From Burkholderia arboris (GTDB lineage Bacteria; Pseudomonadota; Gammaproteobacteria; Burkholderiales; Burkholderiaceae), in assembly GCF_902499125.1 (NCBI RefSeq), contig NZ_CABVPX010000011.1:158836-222835 (forward strand): a DNA stretch of 64,000 nt, in the 5' to 3' direction. The position numbers were made by a program, and so were the translations under genes. The first letter of the stretch is position 1, and each line of letters begins with the position of its first letter. Below are positions 20,858 to 33,538 of the stretch, piece after piece. The notes under the pieces were generated by a model. The model searched no databases and was not told where the DNA came from. It worked only from the letters and a program-made list of their open reading frames with translations.

Positions 20858-22861
20858 TCAGGCGATCAGCCTGAGCTTCCTCGTCTCCGCGAGCCATGCC
20901 TCGAATGCCTGCGCCGGCATCGGCCGCGCGAAGTAGTAGCCCTGCGCGTGATCGACGTCGAGCTGCTTGAGGAAATCGGCTTCCGCATGCGTTTCGACGC
21001 CTTCGGCGATCACCGCGAAATTCAGCGCCTTCGCAAGCGACACGACCGAGCGCACCAGCGCCTGCGAGCGCGGATTGCGGTCGATGCCGGTGATGAAGGT
21101 GCGGTCGAGCTTGATCGCATCGAGCGGCAGGCGCGACAGCTGCGACAGCGACGAATAGCCGGTGCCGAAATCGTCGAGATGGATCTCCGCTCCGAGCTGG
21201 CGAAACTGCCGCATCAGCCCGATCGCCGATTCCTCGTCCTCGATGAAGCAGCTCTCGGTCAGCTCGATGTCGAGCAGGCCGGGCTTGAGCCCCGCACCGT
21301 CGAGAATCGACGCGAACTGGTGCACGATGTTCATGTCCTGCAACTGCCGCGCAGACACGTTCACTGCGATCCGGATGCCGAGCCCCTTCGCCTTCCACGC
21401 CGCGGCCTGCGCGGCCGCGGTACGCATCACCCAGCGCCCGAGCGGCGCGATCAGCCCCGACTCCTCCGCAAAGCGGATGAACTCGATCGGCGCGACGAGC
21501 CCGCGATCGGGCGACTGCCAGCGGATCAGCGCCTCGACGCCGTGCACGTCGCCCGTCGCGATATCGACGACCGGCTGGTAGTGCAGCACGAACTGCTCTT
21601 CCTCGAGCGCCTTGCGCAGGTTCGTGTCGAGCCACATGTACTTCGCGACCTTCTGGTTCATCTCCAGCGAGAACACGCGGTACGTATGCTTGCCTTCTTC
21701 CTTCGCGACGTACATCGCGGTGTCGGCGCTGCGGATCAGCGTCTCGAGCGAATCGCCGTGCTGCGGATGCATCGCAATGCCGATCGAGCAGCTCGTGTAC
21801 ACCTCCATCAGCCCGAGGTGGATCGGCGTGCGCAGCCGCTCGAGGATGATCTGCGCGGTCGCTTCGAGCAGCGGACGCGTGCCGTGCTCGAACAGCACGA
21901 GGAACTCGTCGCCGCCGAGCCGCGCGAGCGTCGCGCCGGACGGCAGGCAGCCGCTGATGATCGACGACACATCCTGCAGCAGGCGGTCGCCGGTGATGTG
22001 CCCGTAGTGATCGTTCACGCGCTTGAAGTTGTCGAGGTCGAGGAACAGGATGCCGACCTGGCCGCGCGTGTCGGGGCTCTCCGCGTCGATCGCCGCGCGG
22101 ATCTGCTCGCTGATCGCATGGCGGTTCGGCAGCCCGGTGAGCACGTCGGTGTTCGCCAGCTCGGTGAGCCGCTGCTGCGCGGTGCGCTCCTCGGTGATGT
22201 CGATGCCCGAGCAGATCAGGAACTGCTCTTCGATGCCGCTGCCGCTCTGCACGAACTTGTTGCGGAACTGGAACAGACGCGGCCCGTTGACCGTATTGAT
22301 GTAGCGCTCGACCGCGTACGACTGGTTGCTCGCGAAAAAGCCCGTGATGTTGGTGCGCGACTGCGCGCCCTGCTCGGGGCTCATGAACAGCTCGAACGCG
22401 CTGCGGCCGATCACGTCGACCTCGCGCTTGCCCGTCACTTCCTCGCACAGGCGATTGAAGCGCTGGACCATCCCGTTGCGGTCGAGGATCACGACGAGCG
22501 AATTCACTTCGGACACGACCTGCTCGGCGAACGCGAGCCCGTGCGCGAGATCGCCCGCGACGGACACCGTATCGGAATAGGCCGACGCCGTGCCGGCCCA
22601 GTCGGTCGTGTTGAGCTTCTTGCCGACGAGATGGAGGCTGACCGGATTGCCGAACAGCGCGATCTCGAGCACGAGATGCGACGTGACGCCCGTCAGCGCA
22701 CGGATGCGCGCGGCCTGCTCGCCCGTCAGCGCGACGGCGACGTTGGTCAGGCCGCGCACGGCGGCCAGCTCGAGCGCATTGCTGTCGCTGCCGAGGCGCC
22801 AGCAGGGGCTGCGCGTACCGACGTGCGCCTCGAGCACCGCGCTATCGTTTTCGTCATCCAT
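20858..22861 (-). CDS. rpfR: RpfR: BDSF receptor with PAS, GGDEF and EAL domains
   Basis: A 667-residue cytoplasmic c-di-GMP signalling protein. Residues 1 to about 100 form the RpfF-interacting N-terminal domain, followed by a PAS domain (about 110-230) that binds BDSF, a diguanylate cyclase domain with an intact LGGDEF near residue 313, and an EAL phosphodiesterase domain with VEALIRW near 440 and the DDFGTGYSS loop. BDSF binding is known to stimulate c-di-GMP hydrolysis in B. cenocepacia RpfR. Both catalytic motifs look intact. Confidence 0.96.
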   Translation of the reverse strand: MDDENDSAVLEAHVGTRSPCWRLGSDSNALELAAVRGLTNVAVALTGEQAARIRALTGVTSHLVLEIALFGNPVSLHLVGKKLNTTDWAGTASAYSDTVSVAGDLAHGLAFAEQVVSEVNSLVVILDRNGMVQRFNRLCEEVTGKREVDVIGRSAFELFMSPEQGAQSRTNITGFFASNQSYAVERYINTVNGPRLFQFRNKFVQSGSGIEEQFLICSGIDITEERTAQQRLTELANTDVLTGLPNRHAISEQIRAAIDAESPDTRGQVGILFLDLDNFKRVNDHYGHITGDRLLQDVSSIISGCLPSGATLARLGGDEFLVLFEHGTRPLLEATAQIILERLRTPIHLGLMEVYTSCSIGIAMHPQHGDSLETLIRSADTAMYVAKEEGKHTYRVFSLEMNQKVAKYMWLDTNLRKALEEEQFVLHYQPVVDIATGDVHGVEALIRWQSPDRGLVAPIEFIRFAEESGLIAPLGRWVMRTAAAQAAAWKAKGLGIRIAVNVSARQLQDMNIVHQFASILDGAGLKPGLLDIELTESCFIEDEESAIGLMRQFRQLGAEIHLDDFGTGYSSLSQLSRLPLDAIKLDRTFITGIDRNPRSQALVRSVVSLAKALNFAVIAEGVETHAEADFLKQLDVDHAQGYYFARPMPAQAFEAWLAETRKLRLIA

Positions 22862-23422
22862 GGAGCGCCCCGATCCAGAAAAAACGCACAGTGTAGACGG
22901 AGGCGAGTTGGCCGACCGCCTTCCCGGGCCGCGCAGTGCGCGTTCCCGGCAGGGCAGCCGCGATTGCCGTGACAGCGGTCCTCGTCCCGTACTTGTTTCC
23001 AGCTAATGCGACCCGGCGTTCGCGCGTGATGCGCGCAGGTTCTGCCTAACGAATGATGAGAGCCATCTTATCAAATGACGATGAGGATTGGCACTCACAT
23101 TTAGAGCAGAGTGTCAAGGAATCGTGACTCGATTGGCAAGCCGGATTTTTCATGATTGGCGGCGTGCGAAACATCGGTTGCGGCAGTGCGGAACGGGGCC
23201 GGCGAGATTGACCGAAAGCCCCGCCGGGCGGGCGTTTCCGGTCGGATCCGATATATCGGGATTCGACCGCTTCCGCACCGTTCCGGCAGGGTCGGATCGC
23301 TTTCCGGCGATCCGGTTTTCGGCCATTTTTGATTCCGTTTGCGCGTGAATGCGTGGTTTTATTCCCCAGTCCGTTGCAATGTTTTCAGCCCCCGGCGCGG
23401 GCATCCGCGCCGGGGGCTCGAA
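22862..23422. other. Intergenic region upstream of rpfR
   Basis: About 560 nt lying between the end of the oxoprolinase gene and the rpfR start. It includes AT-richer stretches around 23040-23110 that probably hold the rpfR promoter, and the strong hairpin at 23387-23418. No gene is supported here. Confidence 0.5.
23387..23418 (-). terminator. Strong hairpin after the oxoprolinase gene
   Basis: AGCCCCCGGCGCGG and CCGCGCCGGGGGCT form a perfect 14-bp stem with a GCAT loop, starting 5 nt after the stop codon at 23423. No T-run follows, so termination may depend on stem strength or other factors. Confidence 0.55.
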
Positions 23423-27067
<3,645 letters not shown>

Positions 27068-27187
27068 GATGTCGGGTCGATGCGTCGTTGAATCGAGGGA
27101 CGAACGCCGCCGCACGGCGCGCGTCGCGCGCCGTGTCACGGTGTCGATGAAAGGGGAAGGAAAACGAAGGGCGGGCCGCCCCGCCGC

Positions 27188-28486
27188 TTACGCGGCGTCG
27201 AGTTCGCGGCCGCGGGTCTCGGGCAGCGTCAGCGCGGCGACGATCACCACGCCGTATGCCGCGACCGCGAAGATGCCGATACTCGTGCCGAGCCCGTACT
27301 GCTTGGACAGCGCGCCGATCAGGAACGGGAACAGCGCACCGATCGCGCGGCCCACGTTGTAGCAGAAGCCCTGGCCGGAACCGCGCACGCGGGTCGGGAA
27401 CAGTTCGGTGAGAAACGCGCCCATCCCCGAGAAGATGCCCGATGCGAAGAAGCCGAGCGGGAAGCCGAGCCACAGCATCGACGCGTTGGTCAGGTTCAGC
27501 GACGTGTACGCGAACGCAATCACCATCGAGCCGACCGCGAACAGGATGAAGTTCGGCTTGCGGCCCAGGCGGTCGGTCAGGTACGCGCTCGTCAGGTAGC
27601 CGACCCACGAGCCGAAGATGATCATCGCGAGATAGCCGCCGGTGCCCATCACCGTGAGGTGACGCTCGGTCTTCAGGAAGGTCGGCAGCCACGTCGTGAT
27701 CGCGTAGTAGCCGCCTTGTGCGCCCGTCGTCAGCAGCGCCGCGCGCAGCGTCGTCGTGATCAGCTTCGGCGCGAAAATCTCGGTCAGGCGCGGCGCATCG
27801 GCCACCTTCGCCTGCGCAGCCTTCTCCTTCTCGTAGACGTCCGGCTCCTTCACGTAGCGGCGGATCGCGACGACCAGCAGCGCCGGCGCAAGCCCGACGA
27901 GGAACAGCGCGCGCCACGCCTGCTCGGCCGGCAGTACCGAGAACAGCAGCGCATACAGCAATGCGCACAGCCCCCAGCCGATCGCCCAGCCCGACTGCAC
28001 GAGGCCGACCGCCTTGCCGCGATCGCGTGCGCGGATCACTTCGCCGATCAGCACGGCGCCGGCCGTCCATTCGCCGCCGAAGCCGAAGCCCATCAGCGCG
28101 CGTGCCGCGAGCAGCTGGTGATAGTTCTGCGCCAGCCCGCACAGCGCGGTGAACACCGCAAACCACAGCACCGTGAGCTGCAGCGTGCGCACGCGGCCGA
28201 TCCGGTCGGACAGGATGCCGGCGATCCAGCCGCCGAGCGCCGACGCGAGCAGCGTGATCGTGCCGATGAAGCCGGCGTCCGCGAGCGAGATGCCCCAGGT
28301 CGCGACGAGCGTCGGGATCACGAACGACAGCATCTGCGTGTCCATCCCGTCGAGCATGTAGCCGACCTTGCAGCTCCAGAACGCGCGGCGCTCGCGCGGC
28401 TGCGCATCGGCGTACCACGAGAACAGGCCGCTGCGCTCGGGGCTCGCGGGCTCCGCGGCGGGCGCCGCGAGGGTCTTGCTTTCCAT
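27188..28486 (-). CDS. MFS transporter (sialate/shikimate-like group)
   Basis: A 432-residue inner-membrane carrier. The start at 28486 (MESKTLAAP) has GACAGGAGTACC before it. Twelve helices are predicted. The MFS loop motif appears as GILSDRIGRVR after helix 2 and again as YLTDRLGRKPN after helix 8. It sits between the DUF1445 gene and the oxoprolinase gene, so it probably imports the substrate of that pathway. Confidence 0.88.
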   Translation of the reverse strand: MESKTLAAPAAEPASPERSGLFSWYADAQPRERRAFWSCKVGYMLDGMDTQMLSFVIPTLVATWGISLADAGFIGTITLLASALGGWIAGILSDRIGRVRTLQLTVLWFAVFTALCGLAQNYHQLLAARALMGFGFGGEWTAGAVLIGEVIRARDRGKAVGLVQSGWAIGWGLCALLYALLFSVLPAEQAWRALFLVGLAPALLVVAIRRYVKEPDVYEKEKAAQAKVADAPRLTEIFAPKLITTTLRAALLTTGAQGGYYAITTWLPTFLKTERHLTVMGTGGYLAMIIFGSWVGYLTSAYLTDRLGRKPNFILFAVGSMVIAFAYTSLNLTNASMLWLGFPLGFFASGIFSGMGAFLTELFPTRVRGSGQGFCYNVGRAIGALFPFLIGALSKQYGLGTSIGIFAVAAYGVVIVAALTLPETRGRELDAA

Positions 28487-28568
28487 GGTGGTACTCCTGT
28501 CGTTATGCGCGTTCGAATGGCGATCGTGCGTGCGGTGTGTCATGCGTGTCTTTCTGCCGGCCCGGATT

Positions 28569-29342
28569 TCAGAATACGGCCAGCGACGCGTTCGTGATGT
28601 CGGTCATCAGCATGTGGCCGGGCGTATGCGCGATCGCGATCGGCAGCTTCGCGTCCATCAGCGCGGTTTGCGGCGTCACGCCGCACGCCCAGAACACCGG
28701 CAGCTCGCCGTCGCGGATCGTCACCGCGTCGCCGAATTCGGGTGCGTTCAGGTCCGCGATGCCGAGTTCCTGCGGGTGGCCGATATGGATCGGCGCGCCG
28801 TGCACGCCCGGGAACCGGCTCGTGATCTGCACCGCGCGGATCGCGTCGGCGCCGCGCATCGGCCGCATCGACACGACCAGCTGGCCGCCGAAGATCCCCG
28901 CGCGACGGTTCGGGATCGACGTGCGGTACATCGGCACGTTGCGGCCCTCCTCGACGTGGCGCAGGCCGATCCCCTCGCGGGCGAGCATGTCCTCGAACGA
29001 GAACGAGCAGCCGATCGCGAATACGACGAAGTCGTCGCGCCACAGCGCTTCCAGCGACTCGACGCGCTCGGTCAACCGGCCGTCACGGTAGACGTTGTAG
29101 CTCGGCACGTCAGTGCGGATGTCGAGATCCTCGCCGAGCGCGTCGATCCGGAACGCGCCCGGTTCGCCAACGCCCAGCAGCGGGCATGCCTTCGGGTTCG
29201 CCTGGCAAAAGCGCAGGAAATCGTGCGCGGCCGCGTCGGGCAGGATCGCAAGGTTCGCTTGCGCAAACGGGCCGCAGTGGCCGGCGGTCGGGCCGCGGAA
29301 CGCACCGTGGCGCACGGACTGGCGGAATTCGGAAGGCGTCAT
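28569..29342 (-). CDS. DUF1445 protein, D-glutamate cyclase-like
   Basis: A 257-residue cytoplasmic protein of the DUF1445 (YcsI, putative hydro-lyase) family; length and motifs are full ([14 protein letters not shown] at the start, [45 protein letters not shown]). The mammalian member DGLUCY is a D-glutamate cyclase producing 5-oxo-D-proline. It is the first gene of an operon ending in an oxoprolinase, which fits that chemistry. The function here is inferred from family and neighbourhood. Confidence 0.85.
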   Translation of the reverse strand: MTPSEFRQSVRHGAFRGPTAGHCGPFAQANLAILPDAAAHDFLRFCQANPKACPLLGVGEPGAFRIDALGEDLDIRTDVPSYNVYRDGRLTERVESLEALWRDDFVVFAIGCSFSFEDMLAREGIGLRHVEEGRNVPMYRTSIPNRRAGIFGGQLVVSMRPMRGADAIRAVQITSRFPGVHGAPIHIGHPQELGIADLNAPEFGDAVTIRDGELPVFWACGVTPQTALMDAKLPIAIAHTPGHMLMTDITNASLAVF

Positions 29343-29548
29343 GATGTTCGGTCGCAGATCGGGGTGGCGTCGGGATGACGGTGGCGTGTCATCGGATACG
29401 GCGAAGAATAGAAAAGAAAAAATTTTGTCGCCAACGAGTTTTTTTGCGTCTCTTGTATAGAATTTCTTAACGGATCTTGGGGTTTTCCCCGGTCCCGTTC
29501 ACTTTTCCTCACCGGCAAGCTGCGCATCGACCCTTTTGTCCGACCGCC
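29343..29548. promoter_or_regulatory. Divergent promoter region (DUF1445 operon / LysR gene)
   Basis: A 206-nt AT-rich gap between divergent genes containing A- and T-runs around 29410-29450 and a TCTTGTATAGAATTTC element near 29450. LysR regulators usually bind T-N11-A sites in such gaps, and several candidates exist here, but none was fixed. Confidence 0.45.
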
Positions 29549-30481
29549 ATGAACACGCGTTTTCTCGAAACCTTCGTCACGCTCGCGAAGCTGCGCAACT
29601 TCCGCACGACCGCGGCAGCGCTGCACGCGACGCCGGCCGCGATCTCGCAGCGCCTGAAGGCGCTCGAGGACGAACTGCAGACGGTACTCGTCGATCGCGA
29701 CAGCCGTGAATTCCGGCTCACGCCGAACGGCGAGTACCTGCTCGGCTACGCGAAAGCCGTGGTCGAGGCGACGCAGGAGCTGCAGGCTGCCGCGTCCGGC
29801 GAAAGCGCGCTGCGCGGCAAGCTGCGGCTCGGCGTGATCGAGACCGTCGTGCACAGCTGGCTGCCGCACTATATGCGGCGGCTGGCGGCCGACTATCCGC
29901 AACTGGAAATCGACCTGACCGTCGACGTCAGCGTCGTGCTGCAGCGCCGGCTGATGGCCGGTGAACTCGACCTGATCATCCGCGTGGAAGGCAGCGACGA
30001 GGCGTCGGTCGTGTGCGATGCGCTCGCGAACTACCCGGTGCGCTGGATCGCCCGGACCGGGCTGCTGCCGAACACGCGCACGGGCCTCGCGCGGCAGGTG
30101 CTGCGCCAGCCGATCCTCACCTACGGGCGCGGCACCGCGCCCCATCGCGCACTCGAAGACATCGTGCGCACGCTCGCGCACGCGCACGGCGTGCCGCTGT
30201 CGGAGACGCGCATCACCGGCTCGCCGTCGATCTCGGTGATCGTACAGCTGGTGCGCGACGGTTTCGGCGTCGCCGCGATTCCGGTGCTGTTCGTCGATGC
30301 GCTGATTGAAAGCGGTGAGGTTGTCGAGCTGCCGCTGCAGCCGTCGCCGCCGTCGATCGTCGTGTCGATGTCGCGGCGCGCGGATGCGCCAAGGTTCGTG
30401 CACGGCGCGTCGATCGCCGCGCGGGCGGCGTGTCATGAGTATTGCGAGAAGAGTACGCGGAGGTTGGTTGAAGCGCTTTGA
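29549..30481 (+). CDS. LysR-family transcriptional regulator
   Basis: A 310-residue protein. The start at 29549 (MNTRFLETF) fits the family; an in-frame upstream start adds unrelated residues. The N-terminal helix-turn-helix includes FRTTAAALHATPAAISQRLKALEDEL, and the C-terminal part is the periplasmic-binding-like effector domain. It is divergent from the DUF1445/MFS/oxoprolinase operon, which it likely controls. The T6SS island begins just past its end. Confidence 0.92.
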   Translation: MNTRFLETFVTLAKLRNFRTTAAALHATPAAISQRLKALEDELQTVLVDRDSREFRLTPNGEYLLGYAKAVVEATQELQAAASGESALRGKLRLGVIETVVHSWLPHYMRRLAADYPQLEIDLTVDVSVVLQRRLMAGELDLIIRVEGSDEASVVCDALANYPVRWIARTGLLPNTRTGLARQVLRQPILTYGRGTAPHRALEDIVRTLAHAHGVPLSETRITGSPSISVIVQLVRDGFGVAAIPVLFVDALIESGEVVELPLQPSPPSIVVSMSRRADAPRFVHGASIAARAACHEYCEKSTRRLVEAL

Positions 30482-30623
30482 GGCGTGGGTCGCACCGATC
30501 TACATTGTTCGGTTTCCTGACAGTATGTCTCGCTGGTGCCGCGGACGGGCGCAGCTTTATTTCCCGATCCGGTCGCCTGAACCTATCCGTCATTTTGTCG
30601 GCAAAGAGCACGATGCTTTTTTG

Positions 30624-31124
30624 TCAATCAACAACACCATCCGGTGCCCCCGCGCCTCGTCGTGAACCGACGGCTCTGTATCGCACACCATCAAAACGGT
30701 AGCTTTGGGTTGCTATAAACGCCGCATTGCCACTTTGAACTTCTATATTGAGCATCCCACGCGAGGACCCTGATTTACCTACAACAGAGTAGCCTCTGGC
30801 ATCCAAAACCACCTTGCCAACATGATCATTTCCCACACGCACAATCCAAATAGGGCCAAGGGCGGAACCCCACCCACACGCATCTTCCGTGGTGAATAGA
30901 AATACCTTGCCCCTGCCATCCAAATCGATTCGCTCGCCTATTAAACGACAACCCAAGGATTTGTAGACAGAAAACGACCTATGACTAATGATTACCCGAG
31001 TCAGATCGGGGCTTCGACCAGTCAGTTCTTTATCCTCTACGGTGCGATAGACCTCCCCCGCAGTCGCTGTGGAGACCCAAAACAGTACAGCGATAAGCAC
31101 GCTTCGTCGCACGAAGATAGTCAC
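30624..31124 (-). CDS. Secreted hypothetical protein, possible orphan immunity protein
   Basis: A 166-residue protein from a GTG start with GGAGGGATC in front. The signal peptide covers residues 1 to about 23 (cleavage near TATAG). The mature domain of about 140 residues is beta-rich, with two cysteines (GCRL and DACGWG). No family is recognised. It is AT-richer than the flanking chromosome and is the last gene of the T6SS island on the minus strand, next to a degraded remnant. Small exported proteins in this position are often immunity proteins against peptidoglycan-targeting effectors; here the cognate effector is missing. Confidence 0.6.
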   Translation of the reverse strand: MTIFVRRSVLIAVLFWVSTATAGEVYRTVEDKELTGRSPDLTRVIISHRSFSVYKSLGCRLIGERIDLDGRGKVFLFTTEDACGWGSALGPIWIVRVGNDHVGKVVLDARGYSVVGKSGSSRGMLNIEVQSGNAAFIATQSYRFDGVRYRAVGSRRGAGAPDGVVD

Positions 31125-31218
31125 GATCCCTCCATGATGTCCTTGCAGATGTTGTCTGTTTAACCATCATCGGCGCTTTCCCCGTACGCCTTCGAACTGC
31201 TAGTTGCCCCCGAGGACT

Positions 31219-31455
31219 CTAGCCGGCACTCAGAGAGACTTGCGATGGCTCCTGGTAAAACTTACGTTGTTTCCCACAGTTGCCGTTGTCCGCCGCTACC
31301 AGCAGATCGCCGAGCAGGCGCGCAGTGACCATATCCGTTAGAGTCTTGTAGAGGTTGTAGGCCCCTTCAACTTCGTCCGTTCTGCCCCGCAGCGTACCGC
31401 TGGTGCCGTGCGTGGCAAGTGTGATAGCCCCGCACAATTCGCTCAGCGTGACGAT
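31219..31455 (-). pseudogene. Remnant reading frame in the T6SS island debris
   Basis: The frame is open from just after an in-frame TAA near 31455 to a stop at 31219, with no ATG at its start (a TTG at 31437 is the first candidate) and no good ribosome binding site. The peptide contains TLATHGTSGTLRGRTDEVEG and looks like the C-terminal piece of a larger protein that lost its front part. It lies between the orphan secreted protein and the GH19 immunity gene. It may be the tail of a third effector, which is inference only. The rest of 31125-31511 holds no gene. Confidence 0.35.
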
Positions 31456-31511
31456 GAGTGTTTCTTAGGTGTGGCCCACAGGCAGTACCGACCAAGGAAG
31501 ATGAGCCATCC

Positions 31512-32078
31512 TTAATTTTCTTTATAAACGGAATCCTGGATTAATCTAAATCGAATGACTTGCCTCTTCCAGCAGTTCTTGTCAGGCCTACATGAACTTG
31601 CATCTCCAAGAAAACCCCCAATGACAACAACCTTCTCGCCGTTGTTAAGCACAGACTTATAGCATTGCCCGGCCAATCCATTAATCTTTCCACCCACCCC
31701 CGGATTTTGGCACAGAGGATAACTTTCATACAATGTCCAACCATTAGTTTTTGAAATATAAACCTCATCAGCATATCCACCCAAAATAACTCGTCGCCCC
31801 AACTCCTCGATCACATATTGACCAGTTACCTCCGAGCACCTCACCAGCCCTAGAGAACACAGCTCTAGATTATCCACAGGGAACGGAGATTTAACCTTCC
31901 CCCTTATCTCAACTACATCATAATCATTTTTATTTATCAGCACCGGACTCCCAAAATAAAAATCCGACGGATAGGAAAACTTTACGCCTCGCAAAATAAT
32001 CGCCCGGCCCTCCTCCGAAAAGGCATACTGAGTTGCGAGTAAAATTGAAATTACAGCCGCAAATAATTTTCTCATCAC
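31512..32078 (-). CDS. Secreted protein, probable immunity to the GH19 effector
   Basis: A 188-residue protein with a signal peptide (about residues 1-21, ending YAFS). The mature domain has six cysteines, enough for several disulfides, as expected in the periplasm. Its ATG overlaps the stop of the GH19 effector by 4 nt (ATGA), the tight coupling typical of effector/immunity pairs. Codon use is AT-rich compared with the chromosome. No family is recognised; the role as immunity protein is inferred from position, export and coupling. Confidence 0.65.
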   Translation of the reverse strand: MMRKLFAAVISILLATQYAFSEEGRAIILRGVKFSYPSDFYFGSPVLINKNDYDVVEIRGKVKSPFPVDNLELCSLGLVRCSEVTGQYVIEELGRRVILGGYADEVYISKTNGWTLYESYPLCQNPGVGGKINGLAGQCYKSVLNNGEKVVVIGGFLGDASSCRPDKNCWKRQVIRFRLIQDSVYKEN

Positions 32079-33061
32079 AGAGTGTCGCCGAATATTTCAT
32101 GGATTCGAAGCGTATGATATACACGATTATTTAGAGCCCCAGCCGCACCATTAATTTGAACAGTTATCGCCCGCACGGCCGCCGTGTCCATTACGTTATC
32201 ATCCGCAAGAACATTTATAGTGCTCCCATTATGTGGCGCACCACGATTAGGCGTTGCCTCCCAATACCACCCTCCCGCATCGATTGTCGTAAAATCGTCA
32301 CTGAGAATGTAATCAGGTGCAGGACCATCTATAACTGGCCTATTGGCATTTGGATGATGAGGAGCCCACCAGTTAGCAGTAAATGAACGTCGATCAATCC
32401 ACCCTCTATATACCCAGTATTCGGAGTAGTTATATTTACCCGTTAGCTGTTTTAGGCCGCGACCTCTATACCTATAACCGTCTCCCGGGAGATCATTGCC
32501 AAGTTTTCCTCCGTATAGTTGATTGCAACTCGCCTCTGTGCGTTGCTCGCTCATCCAAGTTAGAGTTCTCGACTCTTCCGCACCCTGACCAAATAAATGA
32601 GACATTCTCTTCATGTTTTGGATGATCAAGTATTTTCGAATTACTCTATTAATTTGTTTTCTGTATTTTTCTCTTCGACTATCAGATAGCGCTCGTGGCG
32701 CGACCTCATCAGACCCGCCATCAGTTATTCTTTTATATGTGCTTGGATATACATGCCTTAACTCATCCTCACTCAGCCATCCGCAGATCTTGAACGCCTC
32801 AACAAACTGCAGCGGATGAAAATGATAATGCTCCTTCTCGAGCGTCAGCCCTTTCTCCACCGCATCTTCCCAAAACGCTAAGGCCTGGTGATGGCGCTTA
32901 AGCCTTTCATACGCCGGATCGCCCAGGCACATCGGAAACACAATGTTTGCAACGGCGCTCTCTCCTTCGATGCCTTTTAGCCAGCTCCAGCGCTTGTCGA
33001 AATCGTTCCGTGCCCATTCGCTGGGCATCTTGACCACGCAGTAACTCAAGCGCTCGCGCAT
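32075..33061 (-). CDS. GH19 lysozyme/chitinase-like effector, N-terminally truncated
   Basis: A 328-residue protein. Residues about 1-115 form a linker module (WLKGIEGE, LAFWEDAVEKG, HYHFHPLQF), and residues about 150-328 are a GH19 domain: GQGAEESRTL contains the likely catalytic Glu, followed by YGGKLGN and DGYRYRGRGLKQLTGKYNY. GH19 domains in T6SS effectors cut peptidoglycan glycan strands. The coding frame continues open upstream of the ATG into the end of the VgrG-tail fragment, where a stop appears, so the normal N-terminal part is missing. It has neither signal peptide nor delivery domain of its own. The linker resembles the matching region of the larger effector at 34414-37104. Confidence 0.75.
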   Translation of the reverse strand: MRERLSYCVVKMPSEWARNDFDKRWSWLKGIEGESAVANIVFPMCLGDPAYERLKRHHQALAFWEDAVEKGLTLEKEHYHFHPLQFVEAFKICGWLSEDELRHVYPSTYKRITDGGSDEVAPRALSDSRREKYRKQINRVIRKYLIIQNMKRMSHLFGQGAEESRTLTWMSEQRTEASCNQLYGGKLGNDLPGDGYRYRGRGLKQLTGKYNYSEYWVYRGWIDRRSFTANWWAPHHPNANRPVIDGPAPDYILSDDFTTIDAGGWYWEATPNRGAPHNGSTINVLADDNVMDTAAVRAITVQINGAAGALNNRVYHTLRIHEIFGDTL

Positions 33062-33077
33062 TTCGCCCGCCTGCGCT

Positions 33078-33533
33078 TTAGCGTATCAGCGGGCCCTTGA
33101 GCCGAATCACCACGGCGTCGAGAGTGACGCCGCCGTCGTCCAGCGTGATCGTGCCGCCGGGGCCGCGCAGGCGGATTACCTCGCCGGCGTGCAACTCGAC
33201 AACCTTGGTGCGTTGGCGAATGGCTTGCCCCGCCTCCAGTTCGGCACGGCCCTGCACGCGCTGCGTTAGACGCCCACCGATATCCACCGTGTGATCGGCA
33301 GCCGTCTTGTCGCGGCGATGGTTGCCGACTTCCTCGGTTCGGTCCTTACCGGTGTGGATCGTGTGGTTGCGGCCGACGCTCAGGAAGTCGTCCTGCCCGA
33401 TGTCGTGGCGTCGGTCCTGACCGCTGGTGACTTGCTCGTGTACGCAATTTGGTTCCGCCGCCTCTACCGCTCCGATTTGCAGGAAGCAAAGCATGCAGAC
33501 TCTAATGGTAATGCAACGCGCGTCGTCATTCAT
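33078..33533 (-). pseudogene. Duplicated VgrG C-terminal tail fragment
   Basis: The last ~115 residues (from SGQDRRHDIGQDDF to the stop) repeat the tail of the complete VgrG at 37119-39206. At DNA level 33131-33438 aligns with 37271-37578 at a constant offset of 4140 with no gap and about 21 mismatches by hand count (about 93%). The first ~38 residues of the frame are unrelated to VgrG, and the similarity ends sharply near 33438. The spike core is absent, so it cannot act as a VgrG alone. It marks the head of the displaced GH19 module. Confidence 0.8.
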
Positions 33534-33538
33534 GATCG

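Noticed and set aside
33078..33533. Independent small exported protein
   Set aside because: Its first residues look mildly signal-like, but most of the frame is a copy of the VgrG tail, so it is treated as a recombination remnant.
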